Under the pieces are notes generated by a model. That model ran no database searches. It was not told where the DNA came from and saw only the letters and a list, made by a program, of their open reading frames with translations. A program made the position numbers and the translations under genes. A stretch of 64,000 nucleotides of DNA from Nomia melanderi (taxonomy: Eukaryota; Arthropoda; Insecta; Hymenoptera; Halictidae), in NCBI RefSeq assembly GCF_051020985.1, contig NC_135007.1:3345001-3409000 (forward strand), in the 5' to 3' direction. Below, piece by piece: positions 14,001-27,500 of this stretch (position 1 is the first letter of the stretch; every line of letters begins with the position of its first letter).

Positions 14001-15310
14001 TTTATACATTGACATAGAGCGTTCGAATAAATATAATAGACATTTCAAGGAATGTTGCTACAAACTGAAAGAAAATGAAAATTAATACTGCAGTATGTGC
14101 AGTTTATTTTTAGACATTGCTGTCATTATTAAAATACAGCGACTAATTAAAATTTAACGTTTTAAGAGAATTACTTAGCAGACACGCACACTAAAATCAC
14201 TGTTAAATTCTCCCGAACCCTTTACATGTGGCAAATTTTCATCTTATAACTCGTACACGCAGAAACTCAATATTACGTTCGAACGTTCAAAAAGATCCGC
14301 TTAATGAAGTAAAAGACGGGCGATTAAATAGCGCGCAAAGGGTTTCAAACCAAGGGAAAGCATCGCGAAACTACCAATCGATATTGGAGCTCAAAAGGCC
14401 GCCTGAAAGCTCCTGGGGATCGCGTCTAAACAAATTTCCCCGTAATCTCTCTTACTAATTAGCCAGCGACTCGGGGCGCTCCCGCTGATGGAGAAAAAAG
14501 ACAGTGTACGCGGATATTTGCATTTATAATGACGGGCGCCGTGGACAGGATCAGAAGGAGCGTGGAAGGGGGAACGCAGAAAACGGAGAGACAGCTGGTC
14601 GCGCCTCGAGCCTTCCGAGTGGAGACATCCGGTCCTGACGAGGCCGAAACTCGTCAAAATACACAAATCTCTCGCACGTCCCACCCTCGGCCGGGTAACG
14701 CGCGCTCCCGCGGGACGACTCTTCGCTAACTGCGCCGGAGGGTTTGCTCTCTTTCCGTCACCGAGACTTCATGCCGAGAATGGAAATGTTCCTCTCGATC
14801 AACATCAACTTCTTCGAAAAAATAACACCGGTAATTAGAGTCGGCTTCTTCTGTCCTCGGCTCCCGGCATCTTTCAATTTAACTTGGTCGATGGCGCCGC
14901 GATATTATATAAATACAAGCGACAGGGATGAAGCTGTTACACTCGAACGGAAGACCCGACTCGATCGTCCCTTAATTTCGCTGGGATTTTAGGAGCTTGC
15001 TGGTAAAAAGTCGATGTTAATCTTCTTGCTTGGAACGGAGCTTTTTTGTCTCCATTTAATTATGAGGAGGGTTGTGTTCATCGATTTTTGAGGCGGAAAT
15101 AATTAAATCGGTCGCTACTATACGTCATATGTTCGTTATATTTAGATTACCGGACTAACAGTCACTCGTTTTCTAATGATTACGCGCTTTAGTCTGTAAT
15201 TATTATTTCCGAGTGCTATTAGGTACATATGATAAAGTTAAATGATTACATACAATTGTAGTTATTGGTGGAAAACATTTGAGATCTGTGGTGAAAAAGA
15301 GGTTGCTGTC
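11021..15310. other. Intergenic: two GC-rich blocks (11.0-13.6 and 14.2-15.0 kb)
   Basis: The left edge (10921-11160) is strongly C-rich on the + strand (76 C, 37 G). The right edge of the first block (13561-13800) is G-rich (42 G, 26 C). The dense overlapping frames on both strands between 11.2 and 13.6 kb are CpG-driven and show no family motif. Confidence 0.5.
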
Positions 15311-15558
15311 TTAACCCTTTGCACTCGAGAATATTTTTCTCAATAAATATTCATTATCTTTTGATGTAATGTCAATGATATTTTTTGCAATTAACATAAA
15401 GAAATACCTTGCATAAATTAAGTGACAGAACTATTTTATTTCGATGTTCCATGTGTTCGTACATTACATAAAATTTAATATTGAATTTTCAATTTTACAA
15501 TTTTCTTGAGTCAAATCACATGGCGACTGAAAGGCGCCTCTCGAGTGCAAAGGGTTAA
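15311..15558. mobile_element. TTAA-ended MITE with perfect 20-bp inverted repeats
   Basis: 15311-15330 reads TTAACCCTTTGCACTCGAGA and 15539-15558 is its exact reverse complement, with TTAA at both outer edges. The 248-bp element is AT-rich and non-coding inside, with a GC-rich patch including GGCGCC next to the right repeat. TTAA target sites and CCCTTTG-like ends suggest mobilisation by a piggyBac-type transposase; the assignment is inferred from the ends only. Confidence 0.8.
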
Positions 15559-18500
15559 ATAACTGTTAAACTGATCGGCTAACAATTGCTTACGATCTTC
15601 AATAGAATGTCTGATATTTAAAAAGACAATTCATATATGTACGCCGATCGAGATCAGTTCAAAAGATTGTTTTCACCTTGCAATTACAATATAACCTACG
15701 TGTGGTAACTTTAAAACGTAATCTAATAAATTAAAGAAATTCATTTACCTTGCTATTTCATGTCAATAAAACATAGTACAACAAACCCCTAGCGCCAATT
15801 TCAATGTCAATCGAACAAAGTTTGCAGCGAAGGGATCGTTCGTACAACCAGGATCCGCTACATCATCGATTAAAAGCAAAATTCCCCAACCGATACGAAT
15901 CTCGCGTCCATACTTCATCCCAATTTCCCCATTAACCGGCGCAACTTTCGTGCAGCGGAATGAAACAAAAGCGACACCTGCGTCACGATATCATTCGCTC
16001 ATAACAAAGGACGCCAGTTATTAAGTATCCCCGGATCGTAACTGAGAGAAAGCCTATCATTGTTCGTGGGAGCGGGCGAAGTGCTCTTTAGCCAGCACGG
16101 AACGTGTCCGAGCTTTTCTTCCCGCGTTAACGATCTGCTAGCAGTGCGCGGGTTCCCCGCGGAGGCGATAAAGCAGCGGGCGGAATCGTAGGAATCAATT
16201 CGCCGGAGTGTTATCCGGCTCCGAGCCATTTCCGGCCGGCGCTCACGACCGCGGTAGCGCGACCCGCGACCGTATGACGGAGCAACTGGAGCGCGCATCG
16301 TAGAGATTTATGCGCGGTGTCCCGGAAAACGGAGTGCGAAGCAACCAGACACGTCCGATGCTCGCCTCGGTGTGCGACTTCATCGTCGAATTTCGGTGCT
16401 CGCGGAGAAACGAGCTCGCGGGATATTTACGAGGATGCGGTGGACGCTGATTTCGCGTAATATCGGCTAACGACCCGCGTAAAACTGCGATAACACCCGC
16501 GGCGAGGCGCGCGTAAACGATCCCCGGACCAGGTCGCGTGAAATTGGTTGGATGAGAAAGCGGCACGATAGAGCGGCGTAGATTGATGATCGGACCGTGA
16601 ACAAAATGATAGGAAAGCCTTGAGATTTTTACGGCCCAACTGTGGGCTGCGGGTTATAAAATCGAATAATGGATATTATTTCCCCCGTACACTCCGGTTC
16701 TCGCGATAATGCTGTTTTAATAACGGCGCAAGCGAACAGCGAACGACGTGCTGAACGGGAGAAGCTGTTTCACCTGTACAGGTCTGGTCAAAAGTTGTTA
16801 GGGAGTTTCTGGAGAGAGTGTATTTATTTTTGAGAGAAATTAAGATGAGAAAGGGTATCTTATGCTATTCATGGTGAACAGTAACTTCACCGAACCGACT
16901 GGATATTTGCCGTGATAGTTATTCCTGTATTGGACATGGAACGTATTTTTGTTACTGGTAAAGGCACATATGGCAATGGTCATGATTATATAAATAAAAT
17001 ATTATTATAGAAGTGAATATATATGTTACTTCGAAAAATAACACGATATTTTATTGTTCAAGGAAGCAATGAAGTGTTTCCAAAGAAAGGAAATTTTTCT
17101 GTTCTTTGAATTTGTATTATTTCCACGTAGAGCTTAAAAGAATTTTATATGTTAATAGTAGGTACTGCATAATTTTTACGTAGATGTGAATAGTATATAA
17201 TTTCATATTTGCAAAAATGACGAAAACACCTATTACGTTCTCTGTATAAATATTACATTATATTAAATTGGAGTCAATAAAAATGAAAAAGTAATCAAAA
17301 GCCTTGCATCAGCAGTAAACATATAATACCACTATCCGTTCCTAACAAATCCACAAATCATTCCTGAAACGATAAAATTCCCAATTCCGATTGAAAACTT
17401 TCTATCAAAGGTAATATCACGCTTAAATATCCACACAAAAGAATCTAAATAATCGAAAACCCATTTAAAGCGTTCAAATCTCTGCACACACGCGCACACG
17501 TACACACACCACAGATTTTCTCCGCAATTACGTTTCTCCCGAATTCCTCCGCGCGTTCCGGTACGACGTTCGTCAAGTCCGATTCACCCGTTTATTGGGG
17601 CTAACGAGAAAGAATGGAGGTGGCTGGGCGGTATGACCGTTTTTCTATCCGCGCAACAAGTCCAAAAAACCCCGACGCGGCCCGTTATTTGAATAAAGAA
17701 AGCTAGACGGTTGCGAAATCCCGCGATAAACGGTGGTGGTCCGGTGGACGTCGAGGCGCTGTCAATTAAAAGCTGCTGGTAGCCGAATAATATATCCGCC
17801 GTGGAGGCTGCTGCGGCGCTATCGCCATAGATATATGCCGCGTGCACACGGGGACGGCGGACGCGTATGTGGATCCGCCCGCGCGGGAGTTTTCGACGGG
17901 ATACAAATTCACGATGCGCCTTGCGCGTATGGAAATTAGACCTTTCATCGAGCATCGCCGCGCGGGCGCATCGATCGAAGCGCGTCCCTGCCCGGAGGAT
18001 ACAGACGAATGCAGACGGCTGGGCTCGGGGAATAATATATACGATGGAATATCGACGCAGACGGGGCATCGTCGAGAACGGTACACACTGCCCCACTTTG
18101 TGCGGCGCCGTGGAAAAATTAACAATTCATCGGTCCTGCGGCCAACACACAATGGCCGACCGAAATATCGAGAGAGAGAGAGAGAGAGAGAGAGGGGGTG
18201 AGTGCAAAAGAGAAAGAAAGGGTGAGAGAGTGAGAGAGAGCGGCCCCAATCGAGGCAACTCAATGCCGAATTGCTTCCTTCTGTGGGATTGCGTTGCGGC
18301 TCCGAGGAAACCGAACGGCGAACAGCCCGACGAAGGGAAACGACAGATAGCATAGGGCCATGGTCATAGGGATTCCACCGATATATCGGAAGAGTTATCT
18401 CCGGTGATTAAAATGTGGCGGACCGAAATTGGAAGCGAGGATCTTCGCATGGGCCAGCTCGGCCAGGCTTTTAATCGACTGCGGTGTTATCCACGAATCG

Positions 18501-18960
18501 TCGCCCGGTCGTTGCCGGTTGATTCCTGGCCGCTTCACGCGAAAGACGCGACACGTGCTGGTTACGAGCTTTTTTTATCGGAATGGGTGACGATTTTCGT
18601 ACACTTAGGTGACTATGAATTTACACTGACTGTTGAGGATAATAGGAATGACGTTTCGTACATTTGTACTGATTCGGTACGAGTTTTATTATGATGTGTA
18701 CAAGAGTAAGTGAATTTATTTGACAATTTCTTGTGATGAGTCTTTTGTGATTTTTGTAACTGTAAAATAAATGATGTGGATTATATTGATTCTATTTTTA
18801 CAACGAAAAAATTTACAACGTTACAGAAGAAGGAAATTACAGCGCATCACAAATACTTAGTCACGGAAGTCTACATAGAAGCTATTGTAATAGACATAAT
18901 AAATTTCTCAACCATAATTCAACAAACGACATAGGTTGTAAAATTGTTAACACGTAGTAC
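15559..18960. other. Intergenic: GC blocks at 15.8-16.8 and 17.5-18.6 kb
   Basis: The trough between the blocks ends at 17341-17520 with a strongly A/C-rich + strand (49 C, 16 G). The right side of the second block (18601-18780) is G/T-rich (40 G, 17 C). The frame at 18404-18694 (+) is open for 96 codons but lies in this skewed flank and has no family match. No gene is supported. Confidence 0.5.
18170..18241. repeat. (GA)n microsatellite with degenerate purine tail
   Basis: A perfect GA run at 18170-18195 is followed by an imperfect G/A-rich stretch with GTGAGAGAG repeats to about 18241. Confidence 0.93.
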
Positions 18961-21900
18961 AAATGGGCGTAACACCGTCTAACAACGAAACCCCGTATAG
19001 AAGGGTTGAATTAATCCAAATAGAGGAAGAAGAAAAGAGGTAGGTGAAATGTCCCATGATCCCGACCGAACATTCCCATGCGTAGACTTCTTTCGGACAA
19101 TTAGTGTCCATTGAACACCAGGGACCGGAAGTGATATCAGCGCGTAACCAGATCTTACGTTTCTTCTGGCGGACATATGAAATTTCAAATGTTGGGAGGT
19201 GGAGTAAATCAAAGTCTTTCTCTTCACACGCGGCCCCCAAACCACCTATTAATAATTACATTTCCCGATGGTTAATTGGCCGCACGGCGTCGAAGAATCG
19301 AAGGGCAAATTCGCCACCAATTAATGGGAAAAAATGAGGACAATTGTGTCGGCTGGATGATGGCTCGATTTTAATACCCCTCGGCCAGCTACCACCCTTC
19401 CAGGCTACGCGGTCTCCTCTCTCATTAACGATAAACTCTTTTTCCCAGCGTTGACAGACGATTCGATCGGTCGAATCGTTAAACCTCACTGGAGACTGGA
19501 CCGGGCGCGACCAGCTACGAAAGGTTCGTTGAGCATAATCACCGATCGGAGGGGAGTTTAACACGATTTGACAATTCCCGGCCGCCGCGGCGTAAAAACG
19601 GATACATTGTCGTATATTAGCGAACCACCGCGTGACACTCCAAGATTATCGCATAATTCAGACGCCCACCCCACATTTGGGAGCGTTTCGAGGATACGCG
19701 GCGGCGTCTATTCGCCGCGACACGCCTCGTTTCACTTCGAGGACGCTTTTACCCGTGGCAACGACTAACGTATCGAATTATGGAAATAAACTCTCGAAAA
19801 GCAGGGTTGAACACCGAGAAGCGAATGTTTGTAAACATGTAATCTTCCATCCCGTAGCGTCACTCCACAGAGCTTTTTTACGCACTTCAGTCAACGAGAG
19901 ACAAATGAAACGAGGCCGAGCGTCGTCTGGCACCGTTAAGTCGCGGACAGCGGAACAGGACCGACGAACACATTTGGCCGTCGTAAAAATCTTCCTACGA
20001 ACACCACCGGCCCGGTGGTTGCTGCCTCTGTTATTTTAAACCGCCCCTCCACTTGTTCCGTTCTCTTCACGGGGAAAGAACTGCACCGTTCCGAAATCCT
20101 AGCTCCTCGTTCGGGACTAAATATACGCGTGGTTCGCTGCGATGCCCTTTCCATATCAAAAACCCGAGAGGGTTGATTCACTGCCACGAGGATTTGACCA
20201 AAAAAATTGATATTCGTAGAATAGCGCGGGACAAGTCAGCTACGCGGGTAATCTCGAGTATCTGCGCGAAGAATCTCGGGCAAGGGGATTCCGGTGAAGT
20301 GGCAACAATGAGAGCGCAATCCCGACGATTCCACCTGGCCGAGATCCGTGTCCCGCAAGCTACATCCCACCGGAAGCTACAATAAAGCATCCTATCCGAA
20401 GGCGGTCTAAGATTTTCTCTGCGATTATAATCTCGCTGTGCGTCGCTTGCAGCGCGTTCTAGAACGCTAACGCATCGCGCATCCGGTGCAGTTCACCTCG
20501 GTAGAGTTATCTCCGGTGCTGGCTATAACCGAAACACAGCGGGCTAGATAAGGAGAACACTGGGGAGTGTAACTTTGTTTTTACGAGCGAAACTTCAACC
20601 CTGCTGTCCATGCACGAAATCGCGGCGATTATTTTTGGCGCAAGGGCCCGCGCCCGGCTTTGAGAAAACATCTTGCGTTCGCGGAAACCCAACACATCGA
20701 GTTTTTAGCGGCCACTTTGAACACCGCCGACCCAGAAACTATTGCATCTCGTGCTTGTGCGGTGAGGCTTCACACCGCGAACTGTGCGTTCTGAGGGGAC
20801 AATATTGTATGAGTAATTATTCCGAGTGATAGATCGATTTGTTTTATAAAGGGAAGGAAAATGGATTCTTATAAGAAGAAAGAGAAGGCTTAAAATGATT
20901 GGATATGGAATTAACTTGATGTATTGAAGAAATTTCGAAGTACGCATTCAGTAAGAATGGAGGGGTTGTTATAGCCTGAGTCTGTCGAATGTGTAGTATG
21001 AAGTTTTTATAAAACATGTTTATGTATAATGAATTTAAGGAATTTGAGAAGAAGTTCTGTTTAAAAAGAATATTATCAAAATTGTAAATCTGTGTAGAAG
21101 GATCAAACATGAATATTTTCTGAAAATGTTTGATCGAAAATGATAAGTGTTACATAATTTTTTAATTATATTCTATAAGACGGTGCTCATAGCTGTGTCA
21201 AATCGTCGTTTCATTTTCAGAATAATTTTGAAACAAAATTAAAAGAAAGGGATAAATAGTTAAGAAAAATACAACATTTGCCAACTATATATTTTTTGTA
21301 AGTGTAAAGCCTAAAAAATAATTCTTTTATGAGACACTTTAAATAAATGTCTGTAATAAATTAGAAACTTTAACAATTTACGTTTCATTTTAAGCATTTC
21401 ACACTTTTTGATTATATATCTAAAACAAACATACGTACACAGAAAATTAATTATCACAAATATATGAACCTGTAAGAATGAATTCCCTTCGAACCATTCA
21501 AAACCATTCTTTAACATTTTTTTTCTAATTACATTGAAAAAAGATACGTAACTTGTAATAATTGCATAAATCATTTTACATACATATAATTTACAACTAC
21601 CTATAAATCTAAAGCATAAGCTTAAAATTATCATGTCTTCAACGTTAAGTAAAAAAAAACGGCCTCGGTAATACAAACGGTATTCTCCGGGCAATATAGG
21701 CACTCACAGGGTCACACCTCCCGAAAATATAAAGCAGCGTTCCGGACGCGGCGTCGCCGTGGTAAACCGTCAAGAAATTATTCGAAGCGGCTTCAGACGC
21801 TTGCCGATCGATCCTCGTTCAGCGTGCTCTGGATAAAAAAGCGGAGAAACAAAAAAGAAAAAAAAGGAAGAGGAAAGGAGAAATGAACGGGCCGCGAACC

Positions 21901-24020
21901 CGGCTAATCCCGCGGGATAAGGCTCTCCCCATTGCATTAACATAGTCCCCGGGATGATCCCGCCTCGTTTGCAGGATACTCTGAAGAACGAGCTGATAAG
22001 GACCGACCGATCTCCATGCCAAGGGCTGCGGACCGAAGCTCGATGCCAAAGAGGAGGGTAATTGTATTTGCATAGATTCGAGATCGGCTTTGCTTCGCGG
22101 ATTAACGCGTCGTTTGACTGCAGTTAGTGATTAACAATAGTTACACCGGTGAGTTACGGCCGACCAGGGATTTACACGACCCGTTACATTGTCCAGAATC
22201 GTGATCAAGACAAGAAAAAAGAAAGCGGCGTACGACACCCTAGAAACTCCGTCGCGAGCAACACGATGGGAATACACAGCGTCTGATTTAACAACGATTC
22301 AGCGATTCGGCAATAAGTAGGCACAGTCGAGGAGAGGTTCTCCTTCTTTTTTCGGAATCAGCATCGTGCCTGCGCCGGTTTCGAAGGGATTTACTTTGCC
22401 GGAAAGAGGGGAAAGAAGTCTCTACTTCCAGGCTTTTTCCTTTTTTTATCTCTTCCCCTGTATCCCCGTAGCTCGGCAAGTATGTCGAGCAAGAACTCAA
22501 GGAGGTACTTTCGCGAGCGAGGATTCGGCAAGTTTATAAAATAGCGCGGGGGGATATAGCGGCGGGGTTGCGGAACAGGGAAAGATTTCACGACCCTTAA
22601 TCTGCCTGGAATCTCCCGGAGTTCCGTGCGCTGTCATTTCCTACTGGCACCCTATTGTCTTTAGGCTTATCTTCTCGAGATCGTCGCTGTGAACGTTTCC
22701 ACTCCCGCCGGCGGGATCTATCGAGATTGCCGGACTACGTTTTACGGTCGGAACGGTGCGGCGATGCTCGCGAAGCCATCGAAACTGCTGTCGTTATTCG
22801 TTGCCTCGAACTGGGGCGGCTGTTTGTGAACTCGGACAATCTCGCGATGCTCGATATTACGGAACGTTATTGGTCAATAGTCGGCTCGGATTCGTCCGAG
22901 TTCTTTGCGGCGGAACCTCGCACTCGACGACCCCCACCGACCTCGAGGAAAAAAATGGACATTCATGAGAACCACGCGCGGAAGTAATTTCCATGACGGA
23001 GAGGAGTTTCCAGCGCAAAGTGGAGCGAAACAAGGGTCACTGAAGAGACGAGGGAGTGGCTTCGTTAGCACAGGTCCCCCTTCTGTCCGTCTACCGAAGA
23101 GTCCTCGAGGAAAGCCTTTCCCGATGACGATCGAATTTCGCTGCGCGAAAGTCCGTCCGTTCCTAGGGATGCCGAGGAATCGACGCCAGCTCGACGGAAA
23201 TCTTTTCCCTTGTCTTCCAGCTGGAACCTTAAGGAGAATCGCCACCCAACCCCTTCGTTACGCAGCTACCGACGTGCTCGAAGGGCCCGAAAATCCCTTC
23301 TGAGGTCGACTCAGGAAAAACGGTCCCTCGACGAAACAATCGGAAACCTGACCTTTCGATGCTACTGATGAAGGACCCTCGTGAGAAACGAGCATCGTAG
23401 ATGAACACAATACTTGCCGGGATACTGGCATTTGGAAATCCTATTTCTTCTTTAAATACCACTGACGTCGATTGTTTCGGCGCGCGGAGACACTTCTGAT
23501 GTAATGGGGATGAAGGTGGAGATGCTGTAGAATATTAGACGTAATAATAGTATAATTCTACTAAGGCAGATAGTAGGAACAGAGTGAAAAAATGGCAAAA
23601 TGAACGCGAAGTTATGAAACAATTATGAGTTAATACATCTATTAACAAACCACATCTGGTATACACATATTATGATAAAGGCTAAGAAGAGATGAGGACG
23701 AGTATTGTCTAGTAATAAAAACTTTTAATCTACTCGATTTATTACTTCTTTTAAATATAGTAATGATAACACCTACAAGTTTATCACTTCACATAGATTA
23801 TACAAGATTTTAATCATTCAAGGGAGAATGAGACAAAAAAATTTAGAAAATATTGATACTAGAAGATACTGCGAGAAGCAGCAAGAATGCACAGAAACAT
23901 AGTCGAATCCGTTACCATCGAAAATCTCAAAAATACAAATATCAAGTCTTTCCGTTTCGGTTATACTTTGTAGAGGAAGAATTGTTGACAGCTCGGATAG
24001 CTTAATTAATTAAAACAATC
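18961..24020. other. Intergenic: GC blocks at 19.0-20.8 and 21.7-23.5 kb
   Basis: An AT-rich trough lies at about 20.8-21.7 kb. The right flank at 23461-23640 is G-rich (47 G, 22 C). Many frames overlap on both strands; none has a recognisable domain or consistent splice sites. Confidence 0.5.
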
Positions 24021-26869
24021 GTCCGTAAAGTGAAAGATCCGGGTTCAACTTTCGGAAGCCAATCCCTCGATCAATCTTTTATCCTCGAGCATGTGACTCT
24101 CTTCGAATCACCCAACATTCATTCGAATCAATTTTTGTTGAAACCGTTCCTTACAAAAATACTAAGACGGTTACATATTTCACCTCATGTATCGATACAA
24201 CCATTTATTTACAAAACCCACGACAATTCGGCCTCCACACGAATGCACCCAGCCCCTACCATCGATCCGACGAAATCAATCGGACCCCGAGATTAACAAA
24301 AATAGTTAAGAAAAGAGCGGTACGAGTCAATACCGCGCGAAGCTTGCAGGGTTTCACAGCCACTCTCGGTTATTTCGGTGCAAAGTAGTCGCGGAGATTT
24401 ATCGGCGAGCCTCCCTCGCCCTGCGTCGCTCCCGGTCCCCTGATTTACAGCCGATAATTAAACCACCGTAAACTGGGGCGAGACGGGAACTAGGTATAAA
24501 CGGCTTCTGGCTTGGCCGGGGTGGAGGAGGGGTGGTTTCCGTGAGTCTCTCCAAAAACTTTGTTTTCGCGCTCCAGCTCACATTGCCGGTGGCCGAAAAC
24601 TTTCTGCCGTAAGTCAGTTCGGGCCTAACGTTCCCGTCGAGTTATTAGAGGGTGGTTAGGGGGGGGTGTATTGTGCACGACGACGACCATCGGCGTACGC
24701 GTGAAATACGCGACTTTAAGGGTGGTCGCGATACGAGGACCTCTTGTCGGGGTTGCGAGATCGTAAACGGCAGAGGAAGGTGAACGAAAAAAAAAAAATA
24801 ATTTATCGAGCGTGTGTCCGTCGAACGGGATACGAGCGGAACGTTTATAACCTTGCCCGCCGGACGCTCGCGGCGATATCGCGTGCGCGCTGGGGAAACG
24901 CCGCGGCCCGTCGCGAGTAAAATGAACTTGACTGTGAAATATACGCGGCGCGCGGCTCCGGTGAATACGCTAAAAGTGCCATCAATTTTTCTATAGAATT
25001 TCGGTCGGCCGGGGCTTCGGCTCTCCGCGCGACCCTAGTGCGAATTAAGGAGCAGTTTTTTCCCGCCGCCCGGAGAAATATATTGCAAATAAGATTACCG
25101 AGAACGGCGAGCTCCGCGCCGCCCATTCCGCCGGGACAGTCACCCTTCGAAAAATACGTCCCTGAAACAATCCGTAGGAAATAGCGAAAATTCCGTCGCC
25201 GCCCTCCGCCCTCCGCGCAGCGTCCTATCCAAACGCCTCGCGTTAACCGAGACCCATTACATTACCCACTTAGCCCCTCGCTGCTACCGATTCTTCTTTC
25301 CGCTTTATTTTCATTCCCTCCTCCATCTCGGCGACCGATCGCGAGAGCACGCCTGTTACCGAAATACTGTGCTAACCGTCCCCTCGTACGTCGCGCGTTT
25401 TATTCCACCGCGAACCTCGCCTCTCCGATTCCGAGCTATAAACGCGAAGATTCCTTCCACACGACGCGGCGGCATAATTACCAGCGTCCCATCGATTCCG
25501 CAACACGGTGAAGCGTCGTTGCACCCGCTTACCTAGAACAAAAAACAGTAAAAGACCAATTAAGACGAGGCCATAGCGCAAATCGTCACGAGGAATTCGA
25601 CAATAATTTATATCCAAGGCACGAGCACTACAGCACGCGGCTTAATTTATTCCGCGCGACTGTCCCTCCTGCTCGCGACTAATTGTTGCATGGGCGTTAA
25701 TTACTGTGTAAATGATAAAAGCTGCCCTTCATTCGGGCTCGTGACCGCGATAATCGTAGAAACATCGTGGAAATTGAATTGCCGCGGGGCCACGGTCACG
25801 GAACAACCGCTGAACGCGGTAATGCCTGGTGCGTTAGCATCCTTCGACGCTGCGCTAGTGTTATCGCGCGAACGTGCGTTAATTGTGTTTTAATTATCAT
25901 GACCTCGGGAGTATGCTCCTTATTGGTTGTCACGAAAAAATCTAATCCGCAGGGCCATCGAAGTAAGACCTTGAAAGAAAGAGAAAAACGCCAAGCAGCC
26001 TACCCGTCGGGTCAGTAATTAGCTAATGGAAATTCCTGATGGTCACGAGGAGGGGACTGCAGGGTGTAGTCCAAGGATAAAAGAAGGTAACGGATGCGGC
26101 GAAAGAAGGGGTAATGGCGGGAAATTCAAATGTATCGCTCGAGTTATCCGCTGCTCGTAAGGGCACAAAGGTTCAGAAAGGAGAGAGAGAGGATCGAACA
26201 GACGCACCCTTCGATCGTAACTCACCCTTGTTTTCGTCCGATACAAGCGGAGACTTCCACCGCGAATTCGTCCTGTGAAGTCCGCGTTCCGACCATTTTC
26301 CCGTTTCTCTCCTTACTTTTCCCGTTAAAACCTTTTCATCCCTTAAGTGGTGTCGCTCTTCCGGATCGAAGCGGAAACACTGTGGAGAGGGGTGTGGAGC
26401 GACGGCAGGGTCGAAGGCGAGGGAACGGAAGCGAGAGCACTGCGATCGAAGGGCATCGTTCCCGGTAAGCTTTCGCGTTTCTAATCACCGATAAGAGAGG
26501 CAACCCCTGTCGTAAATCTCACGCGACCCGCTCGCACCGGCGTGCTATCGCATATCTATGAGTTTGTTTATTAATTATCGCACTACGAGCGCCCACCGCT
26601 CCCGCAACGCACACTGAAATTCGATCTTAATCTCGAGATCGGGATCGTGGCCGATGCACGAACACAGAATACGCACGACAGCGTCGTTTGTAAAACTCCG
26701 CGTACCCAGCTCTGCTTCTTTATCGCCGCGCCCTTAAGAAGCTAAGAAAAATCGTCGATCAGATATCGCGATTTCGTAACGAGCAAGGAAATCCTAGGCG
26801 TTTCTGCCGGGGGTCGATCAGTCGAGACGGTGATCCGCCGTCACGGAATCGCAGGAACGATAATCGGGA
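24021..26869. other. Intergenic: wide CpG-rich block
   Basis: The left flank at 24121-24300 is C-rich (52 C, 22 G). Inside, a C-rich part (about 25.1-25.4 kb) gives way to a G-rich part (about 26.0-26.45 kb), so the block may hold more than one wave. No gene is recognised. Confidence 0.5.
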
Positions 26870-27500
26870 GCTTTGGATCGCAGGAAGAAGGAAAATCATT
26901 GGATCCTTCGTTATTTTTAATCAAGTAGCCGTTCGAATTACGGAAATACTGGGATTGACGAGAGAAATAAGAGTGACGAGAAGCAAAACCGTAGAACAAC
27001 TTATTAACTGAAGGCAAATGATCTCAATTACAAAAAAAAGTAAAAACCATGCAGCTTCAATTCTTTAAACGAATAACCGTTTACGTGACAGGAAATGAAG
27101 CATTAATAAAAGAAGCAAGAATATTTAAAAGAAAAGCGTCGAAGAACAACTTGTTAACAAAAACGAATTGAAACAAACAAAATCCTTGAATCATCTATTG
27201 CTCCTGAATCGTAATAATTCGCTTTACGGAATACTTAAAGAAACAGGGGAGCTGAAGAGTGAAACCGACAAAGACTAACTTGCCTATAGCAGGCAAACGA
27301 TTCGAATCAAAGGAAGAAACAAAATCCTCGAATCATCTATTGTCCCTGGACCAATAACCGTTCGCGTCACCGAAAACTAGAGGATCAACCGAAGAAACAG
27401 GGGTGATGAAAAGCAAAAGCGTCGAAGAGCAACTTGTTGACAGGAGAGGAGGACGATCTGAATCGTCTACGGGATCCTTTCATTAATCTTCGCCGCCCTT
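26870..27500. repeat. Diverged tandem array, about four units of 130-155 bp
   Basis: Three anchors recur in the same order. An ATCATTGGATCC / AATCATCTATTG-like motif occurs near 26895, 27190 and 27335. A CCGTTCGCGTCAC-like motif occurs near 26928, 27076, 27219 (weak) and 27357. A GTCGAAGAACAACTTGTTAA-like motif occurs at 26991, 27138, about 27264 (weak) and 27421. The + strand is purine-rich and has no open frame across units. Weaker echoes extend left to about 26830. It may be a decayed satellite or a duplicated regulatory or transcribed unit. Confidence 0.65.

Noticed and set aside
18404..18694. 96-codon + frame ending in a G/T-rich flank
   Set aside because: Same skew explanation; no recognisable domain.
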